Of a DNA stretch of 64,000 bases, positions 19,535-27,265 are shown piece by piece. The position numbers were made by a program, and so were the translations under genes. The stretch comes from Saccharopolyspora thermophila (GTDB lineage Bacteria; Actinomycetota; Actinomycetes; Mycobacteriales; Pseudonocardiaceae). The notes under the pieces are model-generated. The model was not told the origin of the DNA. It saw only the letters and a program-made list of their open reading frames with translations, and did not search any database. The stretch is from contig NZ_BMMT01000001.1 in NCBI RefSeq assembly GCF_014646075.1, forward strand, positions 459,930 to 523,929, in the 5' to 3' direction. Each line of letters opens with the position of its first letter. The first letter of the stretch is position 1.

Positions 19535-20530
19535 TCAGCTGCGGGTGCTGCTGGCGCGCACCACGAGGTGCGCCGACAGGGTCGTCGTGGTCGCCTCGGT
19601 GCGCTCCCCGCTGATCCGGCCCAGCAGCAGCTGCGCGGCCACCGCACCCATGTCGTAGGCGGGCTGTGCCACGACCGTCAGCGGCGGGTCGAGCAGCGTG
19701 GTCCACGGCGCGTCGTCGAAGGCCACCACGCCGACGTCCCGCCCCGGGCGCACACCCAGCTCGGCCATCGCCTCCAGCACACCCACCGCCATCATGTTGT
19801 TCGCCACCAGCACCGCGTCCGGCGGCTCCGGCTGCGACAGCAGCGACCGGGCCGCCTCCTTCGCGCCCGCGGCCTTGAACTCCGAGCGCCGCACCAGCGT
19901 GTCCGAGCGCGGCAGCCGCTCCGCCCGCAGGCCGTCGCGGTAGCCGGCGAGGCGGTCGTCGGCGGTGGGCACGCCGCTGGGGCCGGTGAGGCAGCCGATC
20001 CGGCGGTAGCCCTGCTCGGCCAGGTGCTCGGTGGCCTGCCGGGCGGCCAGCCTGCTGTCCACCAGCACTGTGTCGCCCGTCGAGTTCGGCAGCGGCCGGT
20101 CCACCGCCACCACCGGGGTCCGGTTGCGGCTGAGCAGTTCGGCGCTGTCCCCGCGGCCGGTCGGCGACAGCAACACCCCGGCCATCCGCTCCTGCAGCGC
20201 CACGTCGATGTACTCGTGCTCCTTGTCCGGCTCGTCGTCGGAGTTGCACAGCACCACCGAGTAGCCTGCGGCGTGCGCGACGTCCTCCACTCCGCGGGCG
20301 ATCGCGGTGAAGAAGGGGTTCTCCACGTCCGAGATGATCAGGGCCAGCACCGCGGTTTCCTGCCTGCGCAGGTTGCGGGCCGGTCCGTTGGGCCGGTACC
20401 CGAGCTCGGCGGCGGCGGCCAGCACCCGCGCCGCGAGCTCCGGGTCGACGGAGCTCTTGCCGTTGAGCGCGCGGGACACCGTCGCGGTGGACACCCCGGC
20501 GCGGGACGCCACGTCACTGATCGTCGCCAC
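19535..20530 (-). CDS. LacI-family transcriptional repressor
   Basis: This 331-residue regulator has an N-terminal HTH (ATISDVASRAGVSTATVSRA), the hinge helix region (NGKSSVDPELAARVLAAAAEL) and a periplasmic-binding-like effector domain. The GTG at 20530 follows AGGAGGAG and gives the canonical HTH N-terminus. It is divergent from the isomerase gene and lies between the importer/GH172 genes and the isomerase/kinase genes. Identical operators at 13037 and 20611 are its likely targets, with a pathway sugar as inducer (inference). Confidence 0.93.
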   Translation of the reverse strand: MATISDVASRAGVSTATVSRALNGKSSVDPELAARVLAAAAELGYRPNGPARNLRRQETAVLALIISDVENPFFTAIARGVEDVAHAAGYSVVLCNSDDEPDKEHEYIDVALQERMAGVLLSPTGRGDSAELLSRNRTPVVAVDRPLPNSTGDTVLVDSRLAARQATEHLAEQGYRRIGCLTGPSGVPTADDRLAGYRDGLRAERLPRSDTLVRRSEFKAAGAKEAARSLLSQPEPPDAVLVANNMMAVGVLEAMAELGVRPGRDVGVVAFDDAPWTTLLDPPLTVVAQPAYDMGAVAAQLLLGRISGERTEATTTTLSAHLVVRASSTRS

Positions 20531-20576
20531 CGCTCCTCCTCGTGACCTCTTCCCGAGTGATGGCGGACCGCCTGCC

Positions 20577-20606
20577 TTGACAGCCCGTGTCCTGCCAGAA
20601 TAGCGT
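20577..20606 (+). promoter_or_regulatory. Promoter of the isomerase-kinase operon
   Basis: TTGACA (20577-20582), an 18-bp spacer and TAGCGT (20601-20606) are identical in boxes and spacing to the importer promoter at 13005. The isomerase start lies about 150 bp downstream. Confidence 0.75.
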
Positions 20607-20610
20607 CCGG

Positions 20611-20624
20611 GAAAACGATTGCTC
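20611..20624. promoter_or_regulatory. LacI-family operator upstream of the isomerase
   Basis: GAAAACGATTGCTC is the exact reverse complement of the operator at 13037-13050 and occupies the same position just after the -10 box. The site lies in the lacI-isomerase intergenic region, so it may also mediate autoregulation of the repressor. Confidence 0.75.
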
Positions 20625-20757
20625 GCGTTCCTGTTCCGACAGCTCCCGTGGCGAGCTGTCCCAGTCGGGCGAACAGCGGGGAGTTCACCGGCGCCGCTCG
20701 TGGACTCCGCGCCGCCCGGTTCCGCAGTCAACGCCGCCTGTCAACTTGGGAGGAACC

Positions 20758-22173
20758 GTGGCTCGTATCGGTGTCATCAGCATCTCTGACGGCCGTGACC
20801 ACGTCCACGCGCGCAACGCCGGCTTCATCCAGTCCAAACAGGACGCCCTGGTCGCGGCGCTACGCGGCGCCGGGCACGACGTCGTGGTCGGCGATGACCT
20901 GGTGGCCACCAACGCGCTGGCCACGTCGGTGTCCCGCAAGGTCGCCGCCGCCGACGTCGATGTCACGGTCTTCTACTACTCGGTGTGGGCGTTCCCGCAC
21001 TTCACCATGCTCGCCGCGGACGCGACCCGGTCGCCGCTGGTGCTCGTCGCCAGCACCGACCCCACCGAGCCGGGGCTGGTCGGCATGCTGGCCGCCGGTG
21101 GTGCGCTGGACCAGATCGGCCGCCGCCACGCCCGCGCCTGGGGCGCCCCGGACGACGCCGAGCTCATCGCCACGATCGGGGTGCACGCCACGGCCTCGGC
21201 CGCGGTCCGGTCCCTGCACGGGTCCACCTTCGGCCGGTTCGGCGGGCGACCGATGGGTATGAACACCGCGGTGGCCAACACCGACCAGTGGATGCGCAGG
21301 TTCGGCATCGACGTCGAGGAGATCGACCAGTACGAGCTGGTGCTGCGCGCCGAGAAGGCCGACGCTGCCGAGGCACGCAAGGCCCGCGAGTGGATCGAGC
21401 AGCACGCCGCCGGGGTGCACTACGACGGCACGAAGCTGACGCCGGAACTACTGGAGCGCCAGATCCGCTCCTACCTGGCGATCCGGGACATCATCGCGGA
21501 GCGCAACCTCGACTTCTCCGGCATCAAGGCGCAGCCCGAGCTGACCGAGAACTTCGCCACCATGGACGTCACCGAGGCGTTCCTCAACGACCCCTACGAC
21601 TGGAACGGGCCGAAGGAACCGCACGTCTGCGCCACCGAGGCGGACATGGACGGCGCGCTGACCATGCAGATCTTCAAGGCCGTGGCGGGCACGCCGGTGC
21701 TGTTCGCCGACGTGCGGCACTACCACGCCGACCGCGACATCTGGGACCTGTGCAACTCCGGCCAGCACGCCACCTGGTACGCCGCGCGCAGCGACGACCC
21801 GGCGGAGAACCTGGCGAAGGTCAACTTCTACCCGGAGGTGTTCTTCTTCCCGGCCGGCGGCGCGTCGGTACAGCACATCGCCGCACCGGGCCAGATGACC
21901 CTGGGGCGGTTCACCCGCGAGGACGGTGAGTACCGGCTGCAGCTGATGCTCGGCGAGTTCGAGAGTTACGACGACGAGACGAACCAGACGCTGATGAACC
22001 AGTCCACCCCGGAATGGCCGCACGCCTTCGCGCGGCTGGACGCGCCGGGCGAGCTGTTCTTGTCGCGGTTCGGCGCCAACCACATCCACGCGGTCCCCGG
22101 CGACCACCGCCCGGCCCTGCGTGCGGTCGCCGAGCAGCTCGGCGTCCGGCTCGAGGAGTGGACCCGCGGCTGA
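20758..22173 (+). CDS. L-fucose/D-arabinose isomerase family protein
   Basis: This 471-residue aldose-ketose isomerase has likely metal ligands E294 (CATEADMDGALTMQIF) and D318 (PVLFADVR). They are 24 residues apart, the same spacing as E337 and D361 in E. coli FucI. A C-terminal histidine in NHIHAVPGDH fills the third ligand role. The L-arabinose isomerase signatures are not seen. FucI enzymes convert L-fucose and D-arabinose to L-fuculose and D-ribulose. GGGAGG precedes the GTG at 20758. It is about 120 residues shorter than E. coli FucI, as in the FucI-like subfamily. Substrate is inferred from context. Confidence 0.85.
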   Translation: MARIGVISISDGRDHVHARNAGFIQSKQDALVAALRGAGHDVVVGDDLVATNALATSVSRKVAAADVDVTVFYYSVWAFPHFTMLAADATRSPLVLVASTDPTEPGLVGMLAAGGALDQIGRRHARAWGAPDDAELIATIGVHATASAAVRSLHGSTFGRFGGRPMGMNTAVANTDQWMRRFGIDVEEIDQYELVLRAEKADAAEARKAREWIEQHAAGVHYDGTKLTPELLERQIRSYLAIRDIIAERNLDFSGIKAQPELTENFATMDVTEAFLNDPYDWNGPKEPHVCATEADMDGALTMQIFKAVAGTPVLFADVRHYHADRDIWDLCNSGQHATWYAARSDDPAENLAKVNFYPEVFFFPAGGASVQHIAAPGQMTLGRFTREDGEYRLQLMLGEFESYDDETNQTLMNQSTPEWPHAFARLDAPGELFLSRFGANHIHAVPGDHRPALRAVAEQLGVRLEEWTRG

Positions 22174-22316
22174 CCGAACCGGCAGGGCGCGCCGAACCCC
22201 GGACGCCTTCTCGGCCGGGCTCCCGATCCGCGGGGTGTCCGCCCGGGGAGGCGGCCGGCGAGAACCCGCCGCGGTGGTCGGGAGAACTGAGGCGTTCGAG
22301 GTGACAGGGAGGACGC

Positions 22317-23804
22317 ATGGCCGAGGCAGCGCTGCTCGGGATTGACATCGGCACGTCGAGCTCCAAGGGGGTGCTGGTCAGCGCCGACGGGCGAATCCTG
22401 GCCCGCGCGAGCCGACCGCACGAGACGTCCTACCCGCACCCCGGCTGGGTCGAGCACGACCCGGAATCGGTGTGGTGGGAGGACTTCCTGGCGCTGGTGC
22501 GGGAGCTCGTGCCCGCCGCCGAGGGGCGCGAGATCGCCGGGCTTGGCGTCAGCGGCATCGGCCCCGTGCTGCTGCCCACCGACGGTGACGGCAAGCCGCT
22601 GCGCCCGGCGATCCTCTACGGCGTGGACACCCGGGCCACCGCGGAGATCGCGGAGCTGACCGAGGAGTTCGGCGGCGACGAGATCCTGCGCCGTGGCGGG
22701 TCCGCGCTGTCCAGCCAGGCGGTCGGCCCGAAGCTTCGCTGGCTGGCCAAGCACGAACCGGAGGTGTACCGGCGCACCGAGATGCTGCTGATGTGCAGCT
22801 CCTACCTGGTGCACCGGCTGACCGGGCGGTATGTGCTGGACCACCACTCGGCCAGCCAGTGCGACCCGATGTACGACCTGGCGGCCCGTGACTGGGCGGC
22901 CGACTGGGCGGCGCGGGTCGCCCCGGGCCTGCCGCTGCCGGAGCTGGCCTGGCCGACCGAGGTGGTCGGCCGCGTCACCGCCCAGGCCGCGTCGGAAACC
23001 GGGCTGCCGGAGGGGCTTCCGGTCACGGCGGGCACGGTGGACGCGTGGGCCGAGGCCACCAGCGTCGGGGTGCGCCGGCCCGGCGACACGATGCTGATGT
23101 ACGGCACCACGATGTTCTTCGTCCAGGTGCAGTCGCGGATCGAGCCGCACCCGGCGCTGTGGGGCACCTGCGGGGCGTTCCCGGACACCGACACGCTGGC
23201 CGCCGGGATGGCGACCTCGGGCGCGGTGACGGACTGGCTGCGCACCCTGGTCGACGGGGATTTCGCCGGACTCGTCGCGGAGGCGAGCGCGGTCCCGGTG
23301 GGCAGCCGAGGACTGCTGCTGCTGCCGTACTTCGCGGGGGAGCGGACGCCGATCTTCGATCCGGACGCGCGCGGCATCCTGGCCGGGCTGACCACCACCC
23401 ACGGTCGCGCCGAGCTGTACCGGGCGGCGTTGGAGGGCATTGGGTTCGGCGTGCGGCACAACCTGGAGGCGATGGGCAGCGCGAGCCGGTTGGTCGCCGT
23501 CGGCGGCGGCACGCAGGGCGGCCTGTGGACGCAGATCGTCTCCGACATCACCGGGCAGGAGCAGCAGATCCCGGCGGAGACGGTCGGCGCGGCCTATGGT
23601 GACGCGCTGCTGGCCGGGATCGGCACCGGCGCGGCCGTCGACCCGGACAACTGGAACCCGATCACCCGAACGGTCCGGCCGAACCCGGCGCACACGGAGC
23701 GCTACGACGCGTACTTCCGGCACTACCGCGACCTCTACACGGCCACAGTCCGGATCGCCCACTTCCTGGCGGGTGAGCAGCGAGCCGCAGACGAGCTCGC
23801 CTGA
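22317..23804 (+). CDS. FGGY-family carbohydrate kinase
   Basis: This 495-residue sugar kinase has the N-terminal phosphate-binding GIDIGTSSSKG (residues 8-18). The catalytic Asp is D242 in AGTVDAWAE. The C-terminal ATP-binding domain includes ALEGIGFGVRHNLEAM and VGGGTQGGLW. The family includes xylulo-, ribulo- and fuculokinases. Located 143 bp after the isomerase on the same strand, it probably phosphorylates the ketose product, for example D-ribulose to D-ribulose 5-phosphate. GGGAGGACGC precedes the ATG. Confidence 0.9.
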   Translation: MAEAALLGIDIGTSSSKGVLVSADGRILARASRPHETSYPHPGWVEHDPESVWWEDFLALVRELVPAAEGREIAGLGVSGIGPVLLPTDGDGKPLRPAILYGVDTRATAEIAELTEEFGGDEILRRGGSALSSQAVGPKLRWLAKHEPEVYRRTEMLLMCSSYLVHRLTGRYVLDHHSASQCDPMYDLAARDWAADWAARVAPGLPLPELAWPTEVVGRVTAQAASETGLPEGLPVTAGTVDAWAEATSVGVRRPGDTMLMYGTTMFFVQVQSRIEPHPALWGTCGAFPDTDTLAAGMATSGAVTDWLRTLVDGDFAGLVAEASAVPVGSRGLLLLPYFAGERTPIFDPDARGILAGLTTTHGRAELYRAALEGIGFGVRHNLEAMGSASRLVAVGGGTQGGLWTQIVSDITGQEQQIPAETVGAAYGDALLAGIGTGAAVDPDNWNPITRTVRPNPAHTERYDAYFRHYRDLYTATVRIAHFLAGEQRAADELA

Positions 23805-23884
23805 TCGGAAGATGACCGCCTGCTGATCTTGTTAAGCTCATGCATTCGGGTGAAGCGTGACATGATCGGGGAGGCGCGGGACCG

Positions 23885-24820
23885 ATGGCGGTGACACAGC
23901 GTGTCCTGGCGGCCTTCCTGGTCCTGGCCATGGTGGTCACCGCCGGTTGTTCCCGCGAGTCGGACGCCGAGGTCGCCCCGGTCGACGTCGCCACCCGGGA
24001 CCTCGGCGCGGCCCGCGTCCTGCGGGGCCAGGTCTACGCGGAACGGGACACCGGTGCGCTGCAGCTGGACCTGTTCCTGCCCGAGCAGCAGCAGGAGCGG
24101 ACACCGCTGGTGGTGTACGTGCACGGCGGCGGCTGGAACGCGGGAGTCCGCACCCTAGACGCGGACCTCGGTGCACCGGAGGCGCTCACCGCGCAGCGTC
24201 TGCTGGAACGCGGTTACGCCGTGGCCACTGTGGACTACCGGTTGACCGGGGTCGCCCGTGCCCCGGCGCAGGTCGTCGACGTCGCCGACGCGGTGCGGTG
24301 GTTGCAGCAGCACGCCGCACAGTGGCAGCTCGACCCCGACCGCGTCGCGTTGTGGGGCGCTTCGGCGGGCGGCCACCTCGTGTCGCAACTCGGTGCGGTG
24401 GCGGGCGACCCGACCAAGCCCGGCGGCGGGCTGTCCGGGATTCGTGCGGTGGTGGACTGGTTCGGCCCGACGGACATGACGGCCGAGGCGCAGGTCGCGC
24501 ACCCGCGCATGCAGGAGTACGCGGCGCGGGTGGTCAAGCAACTGCTGGGCTGCATGCCGGTGGAGTGCCCGGCGGTGGCCGAGGCGGCGAGCCCGGTCCG
24601 GAACGTCTCCGGTGACGAGCCGCCGTTTCTGATCCAGCAGGGCACCGCGGACTCGCTGGTGCCGCTGGACCAGAGCCTCGACTTCGCGGCGACGCTGCGG
24701 CGGCTGGGCGTGACGGTGGAGATGCACCCGTACGAGGGACTGGACCACGGCTTCGGCCGAGGCCCGCACAACGCGCTGATCGTGGACACGGTCGCGGCGT
24801 TCGTCGAGAACCACGTCTGA
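23885..24820 (+). CDS. Lipoprotein alpha/beta hydrolase (esterase)
   Basis: This 311-residue protein has a lipobox (VVTAGC, lipidated C22). The esterase/lipase fold carries the oxyanion motif HGGGW at residues 80-84, nucleophile S160 in GASAGG, and probable D256 and H288 (LDHGFG). It is of the type annotated as BD-FAE/dienelactone-like esterases. It lies 80 bp after the kinase on the same strand, so it may belong to the sugar operon and remove acyl groups from the extracellular substrate (inference). Confidence 0.85.
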   Translation: MAVTQRVLAAFLVLAMVVTAGCSRESDAEVAPVDVATRDLGAARVLRGQVYAERDTGALQLDLFLPEQQQERTPLVVYVHGGGWNAGVRTLDADLGAPEALTAQRLLERGYAVATVDYRLTGVARAPAQVVDVADAVRWLQQHAAQWQLDPDRVALWGASAGGHLVSQLGAVAGDPTKPGGGLSGIRAVVDWFGPTDMTAEAQVAHPRMQEYAARVVKQLLGCMPVECPAVAEAASPVRNVSGDEPPFLIQQGTADSLVPLDQSLDFAATLRRLGVTVEMHPYEGLDHGFGRGPHNALIVDTVAAFVENHV

Positions 24821-24874
24821 CCCACCGGGTGACTCCCGCGGCGACGGACACCACCCGCGGTCGAAGCCAGCGGA

Positions 24875-25828
24875 TCAGCGGACGTGTTCGGTGCCGGGCG
24901 TGTGGTCGGGGGCGCTGGCCAGCAGCGTCTCCTCCTCGCGGCGGACGGAGCCGACCCCGCCCGAACCCGCAGCGTCGGCCAGCGGTTGCACCGCGTTGCG
25001 GAAGGACTCCAGCGCGTCGAGTTCCCTGCGGCGGGCGGACACGAAGCGCTGCAGGTGGGTGCTGGAGAGGTTCACCGCCTCCACCGCGTTGGACGCCGCG
25101 CGCTGCGCCCGGACGGCCTGCGCGCGCACCTGCTCGATGTCCTCGGCGATGGTGCGTTCCGTCGCGGCGAACATCGCCGCCGACGCCAGCACCGCGAACC
25201 CGGTCGGCCCGCACAGGAAGACGCGTTTGTCCAGCAGCCACGACAGCAGGTGCGGATCGGTGTCCAGGGCGGCGATGACGGCGGCATCCGACGGCACGAA
25301 CATGATCGACCCGTAGATCGCGTCCGCCCACTTCTGGTAGCCCTTGCCGGCGAGTTCGGCGGCGCGGGACCGGATGTTGCGCGCGTGCACCCGCAGGGCG
25401 TCGCTGCGCTCCTCGGGGTCGTCGGTCTCCATTGCCTCGGCCCACACCGCCAGGCTCGTCTTGGCATCCACCGGCACCTGCCGCCCGCCGCCGACCGACA
25501 GCACCATGTCCGGTCGGGCGGCCCCGCCCCCGGCGAGGTCGGTCTGCAACGTGAAATGGATGCCCTCGCGCAACCCCAGCGACCGCGCGGTCTCGACCAG
25601 GACCTGCTCACCGAGCTCCCCGCGCCCGGTGATGGACGCGAAGGCGACCTCGTAGCGGCGCAGCGCGGCTTGCTGCTCGGCGGTGCGGGCGCGTTCGGCC
25701 TCGACCATGCGCAGCGCCTCGTCGGCCCGCCGCGCGCTGTCCGTGTACAGCCGCCAGATCAGCATCAGCGCCGCGGCGAACAACAACGTCAGCACGACGA
25801 TGATGGTGATCAGGACGCCGGTACCCAC
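24875..25828 (-). CDS. rmuC: DNA recombination protein RmuC
   Basis: This 317-residue protein has one N-terminal transmembrane helix (VLITIIVVLTLLFAAALMLIW), a short coiled coil and the RmuC nuclease-like domain (QVPVDAKTSLAVW, KGYQKWADAIYGSIMFVPSDAA). RmuC proteins limit inversions at short inverted repeats. The start is a GTG. It is shorter than E. coli RmuC, as in other actinobacteria, because the coiled coil is reduced. It is divergent from sbcD. Confidence 0.88.
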   Translation of the reverse strand: MGTGVLITIIVVLTLLFAAALMLIWRLYTDSARRADEALRMVEAERARTAEQQAALRRYEVAFASITGRGELGEQVLVETARSLGLREGIHFTLQTDLAGGGAARPDMVLSVGGGRQVPVDAKTSLAVWAEAMETDDPEERSDALRVHARNIRSRAAELAGKGYQKWADAIYGSIMFVPSDAAVIAALDTDPHLLSWLLDKRVFLCGPTGFAVLASAAMFAATERTIAEDIEQVRAQAVRAQRAASNAVEAVNLSSTHLQRFVSARRRELDALESFRNAVQPLADAAGSGGVGSVRREEETLLASAPDHTPGTEHVR

Positions 25829-26080
25829 ATGCGCTCCGTCCGGTCGGGGTTACTCGCCGCTCACATGATGGCCGACGGACCCGACATGATCGCGCCCGGC
25901 GCCGCGCGATTTCGCGCCGGATGTGACACCGCCCCAAGTGGCACCCGAAGTGGTGAGACCCACCTGCAGTGGCGACGGTGGGTGATCATCGCATCACCCA
26001 GGGCGGTGAGGGTGTTCGACACGCCGAAGCGGTGCGGGGGGTCGCCGAGTTCGCGTGGGCTCGCCGATAGCTTGTGGCGC

Positions 26081-27265
26081 ATGCGGGTGCTGCACACCTC
26101 GGACTGGCATGTGGGCCGGACCTTCCACGGCCGCGACCTGCTCGGAGATCAGGAGGCCGTCCTGGGCTGGCTGGCCGACCTGGTCGCGGAGGAGGGCGTC
26201 GACGTCGTCGTCATCGCCGGTGACCTCTACGACCGCGCCGTCCCCTCGGGCGAGGCGGTGCAGACCTGCGTGCGCGTCCTCGCCCGCATCCGGGAGGCGG
26301 GTGCGCAGCTCGTGGTCACCTCGGGCAACCACGACTCGGCGGCGCGCGTCGGCGCGTTCGCCGAGTTCGCCGCGGCGGGCGGCCTGCACCTGCGCACCCG
26401 GATCGACGCGTTGCACGAACCGGTCCTGCTCGCCGACGAGCACGGCCCGGTCGCCTTCTACGGCATCCCCTACCTGGAGCCGGACCTGGCCCGCCACACC
26501 CTGCAGTCCTGCGCCGACGTGCCGGGGGCCAGCCCCGAGATCCCGCAGCGGGGCCACACCGCGGTGCTCACCGAGGCGATGAACCGGGTGCGCGCCGACC
26601 TCGCCGGACGCCCCGCCGGAACGCGTTCCGTGGTGCTGGCGCACGCGTTCGTCACCGGCGGCGAGCGCAGCGACTCCGAGCGCACCATCGCCGTGGGCGG
26701 TGTGGAGCAGGTGCCCGGTTCGGTCTTTGACGGCGTCGACTACGTGGCGCTGGGGCACCTGCACGGCCCGCAACGGCTGGCGGAGCACCTGCGCTACTCG
26801 GGTAGCCCGCTGGCGTATTCGTTCTCCGAAGCGGCGCACCGCAAATCGGTGTGGCTGGTGAACCTCGACGCCGACGGGTTGGCCGACGTGCAGCGCCGCG
26901 AGCTGCCGGTGCCGCGGCGGCTGGCCACCGTCGAGGGCCTGCTGGACGACCTGCTCACCCGGCCCGAGTACGCGGAGTTCGAGGACTGCTACCTCTCGGC
27001 AACGCTCACCGACGAGGTGCGGCCGCTGGAGGCGATGCGGCGGCTCCAGCAGCGGTTCCCGCATGCCGTGCACCTGGAGTGGCGACCGGCGACCGGCCGC
27101 GCCACCGCTGCGCTGCGCTACGCCGAGATCGTGCGCGGCCGCGACGACCACGAGCTGGCCGCTCGGTTCGTCGCCGACTGCCGCGGCACGGAGCCGACCG
27201 AGTCCGAACGCGCGCTGCTGTCCGAGGCGCTGCGCGCGGTCAGCGCGGCGGAAGGGGCGCGATGA
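26081..27265 (+). CDS. sbcD: Nuclease SbcCD subunit D (Mre11-type)
   Basis: This 394-residue calcineurin-like phosphoesterase has the metal-binding motifs SDWHVGR, GDLYDRAVP, SGNHDS and GHLHGPQ in order. With SbcC it forms an ATP-regulated nuclease acting on hairpins and DNA ends. The ATG at 26081 gives MRVLHTSDWH, the standard N-terminus. Its stop overlaps the sbcC start (ATGA), so the two are coupled. Confidence 0.95.
   Translation: MRVLHTSDWHVGRTFHGRDLLGDQEAVLGWLADLVAEEGVDVVVIAGDLYDRAVPSGEAVQTCVRVLARIREAGAQLVVTSGNHDSAARVGAFAEFAAAGGLHLRTRIDALHEPVLLADEHGPVAFYGIPYLEPDLARHTLQSCADVPGASPEIPQRGHTAVLTEAMNRVRADLAGRPAGTRSVVLAHAFVTGGERSDSERTIAVGGVEQVPGSVFDGVDYVALGHLHGPQRLAEHLRYSGSPLAYSFSEAAHRKSVWLVNLDADGLADVQRRELPVPRRLATVEGLLDDLLTRPEYAEFEDCYLSATLTDEVRPLEAMRRLQQRFPHAVHLEWRPATGRATAALRYAEIVRGRDDHELAARFVADCRGTEPTESERALLSEALRAVSAAEGAR

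Noticed and set aside
20758-22173. Assignment of the isomerase as L-arabinose isomerase (AraA)
   Set aside because: The Glu-Asp ligand spacing of 24 residues and the EADMDGALTMQ block match the fucose isomerase family. The AraA signatures and an accompanying AraD epimerase are missing.
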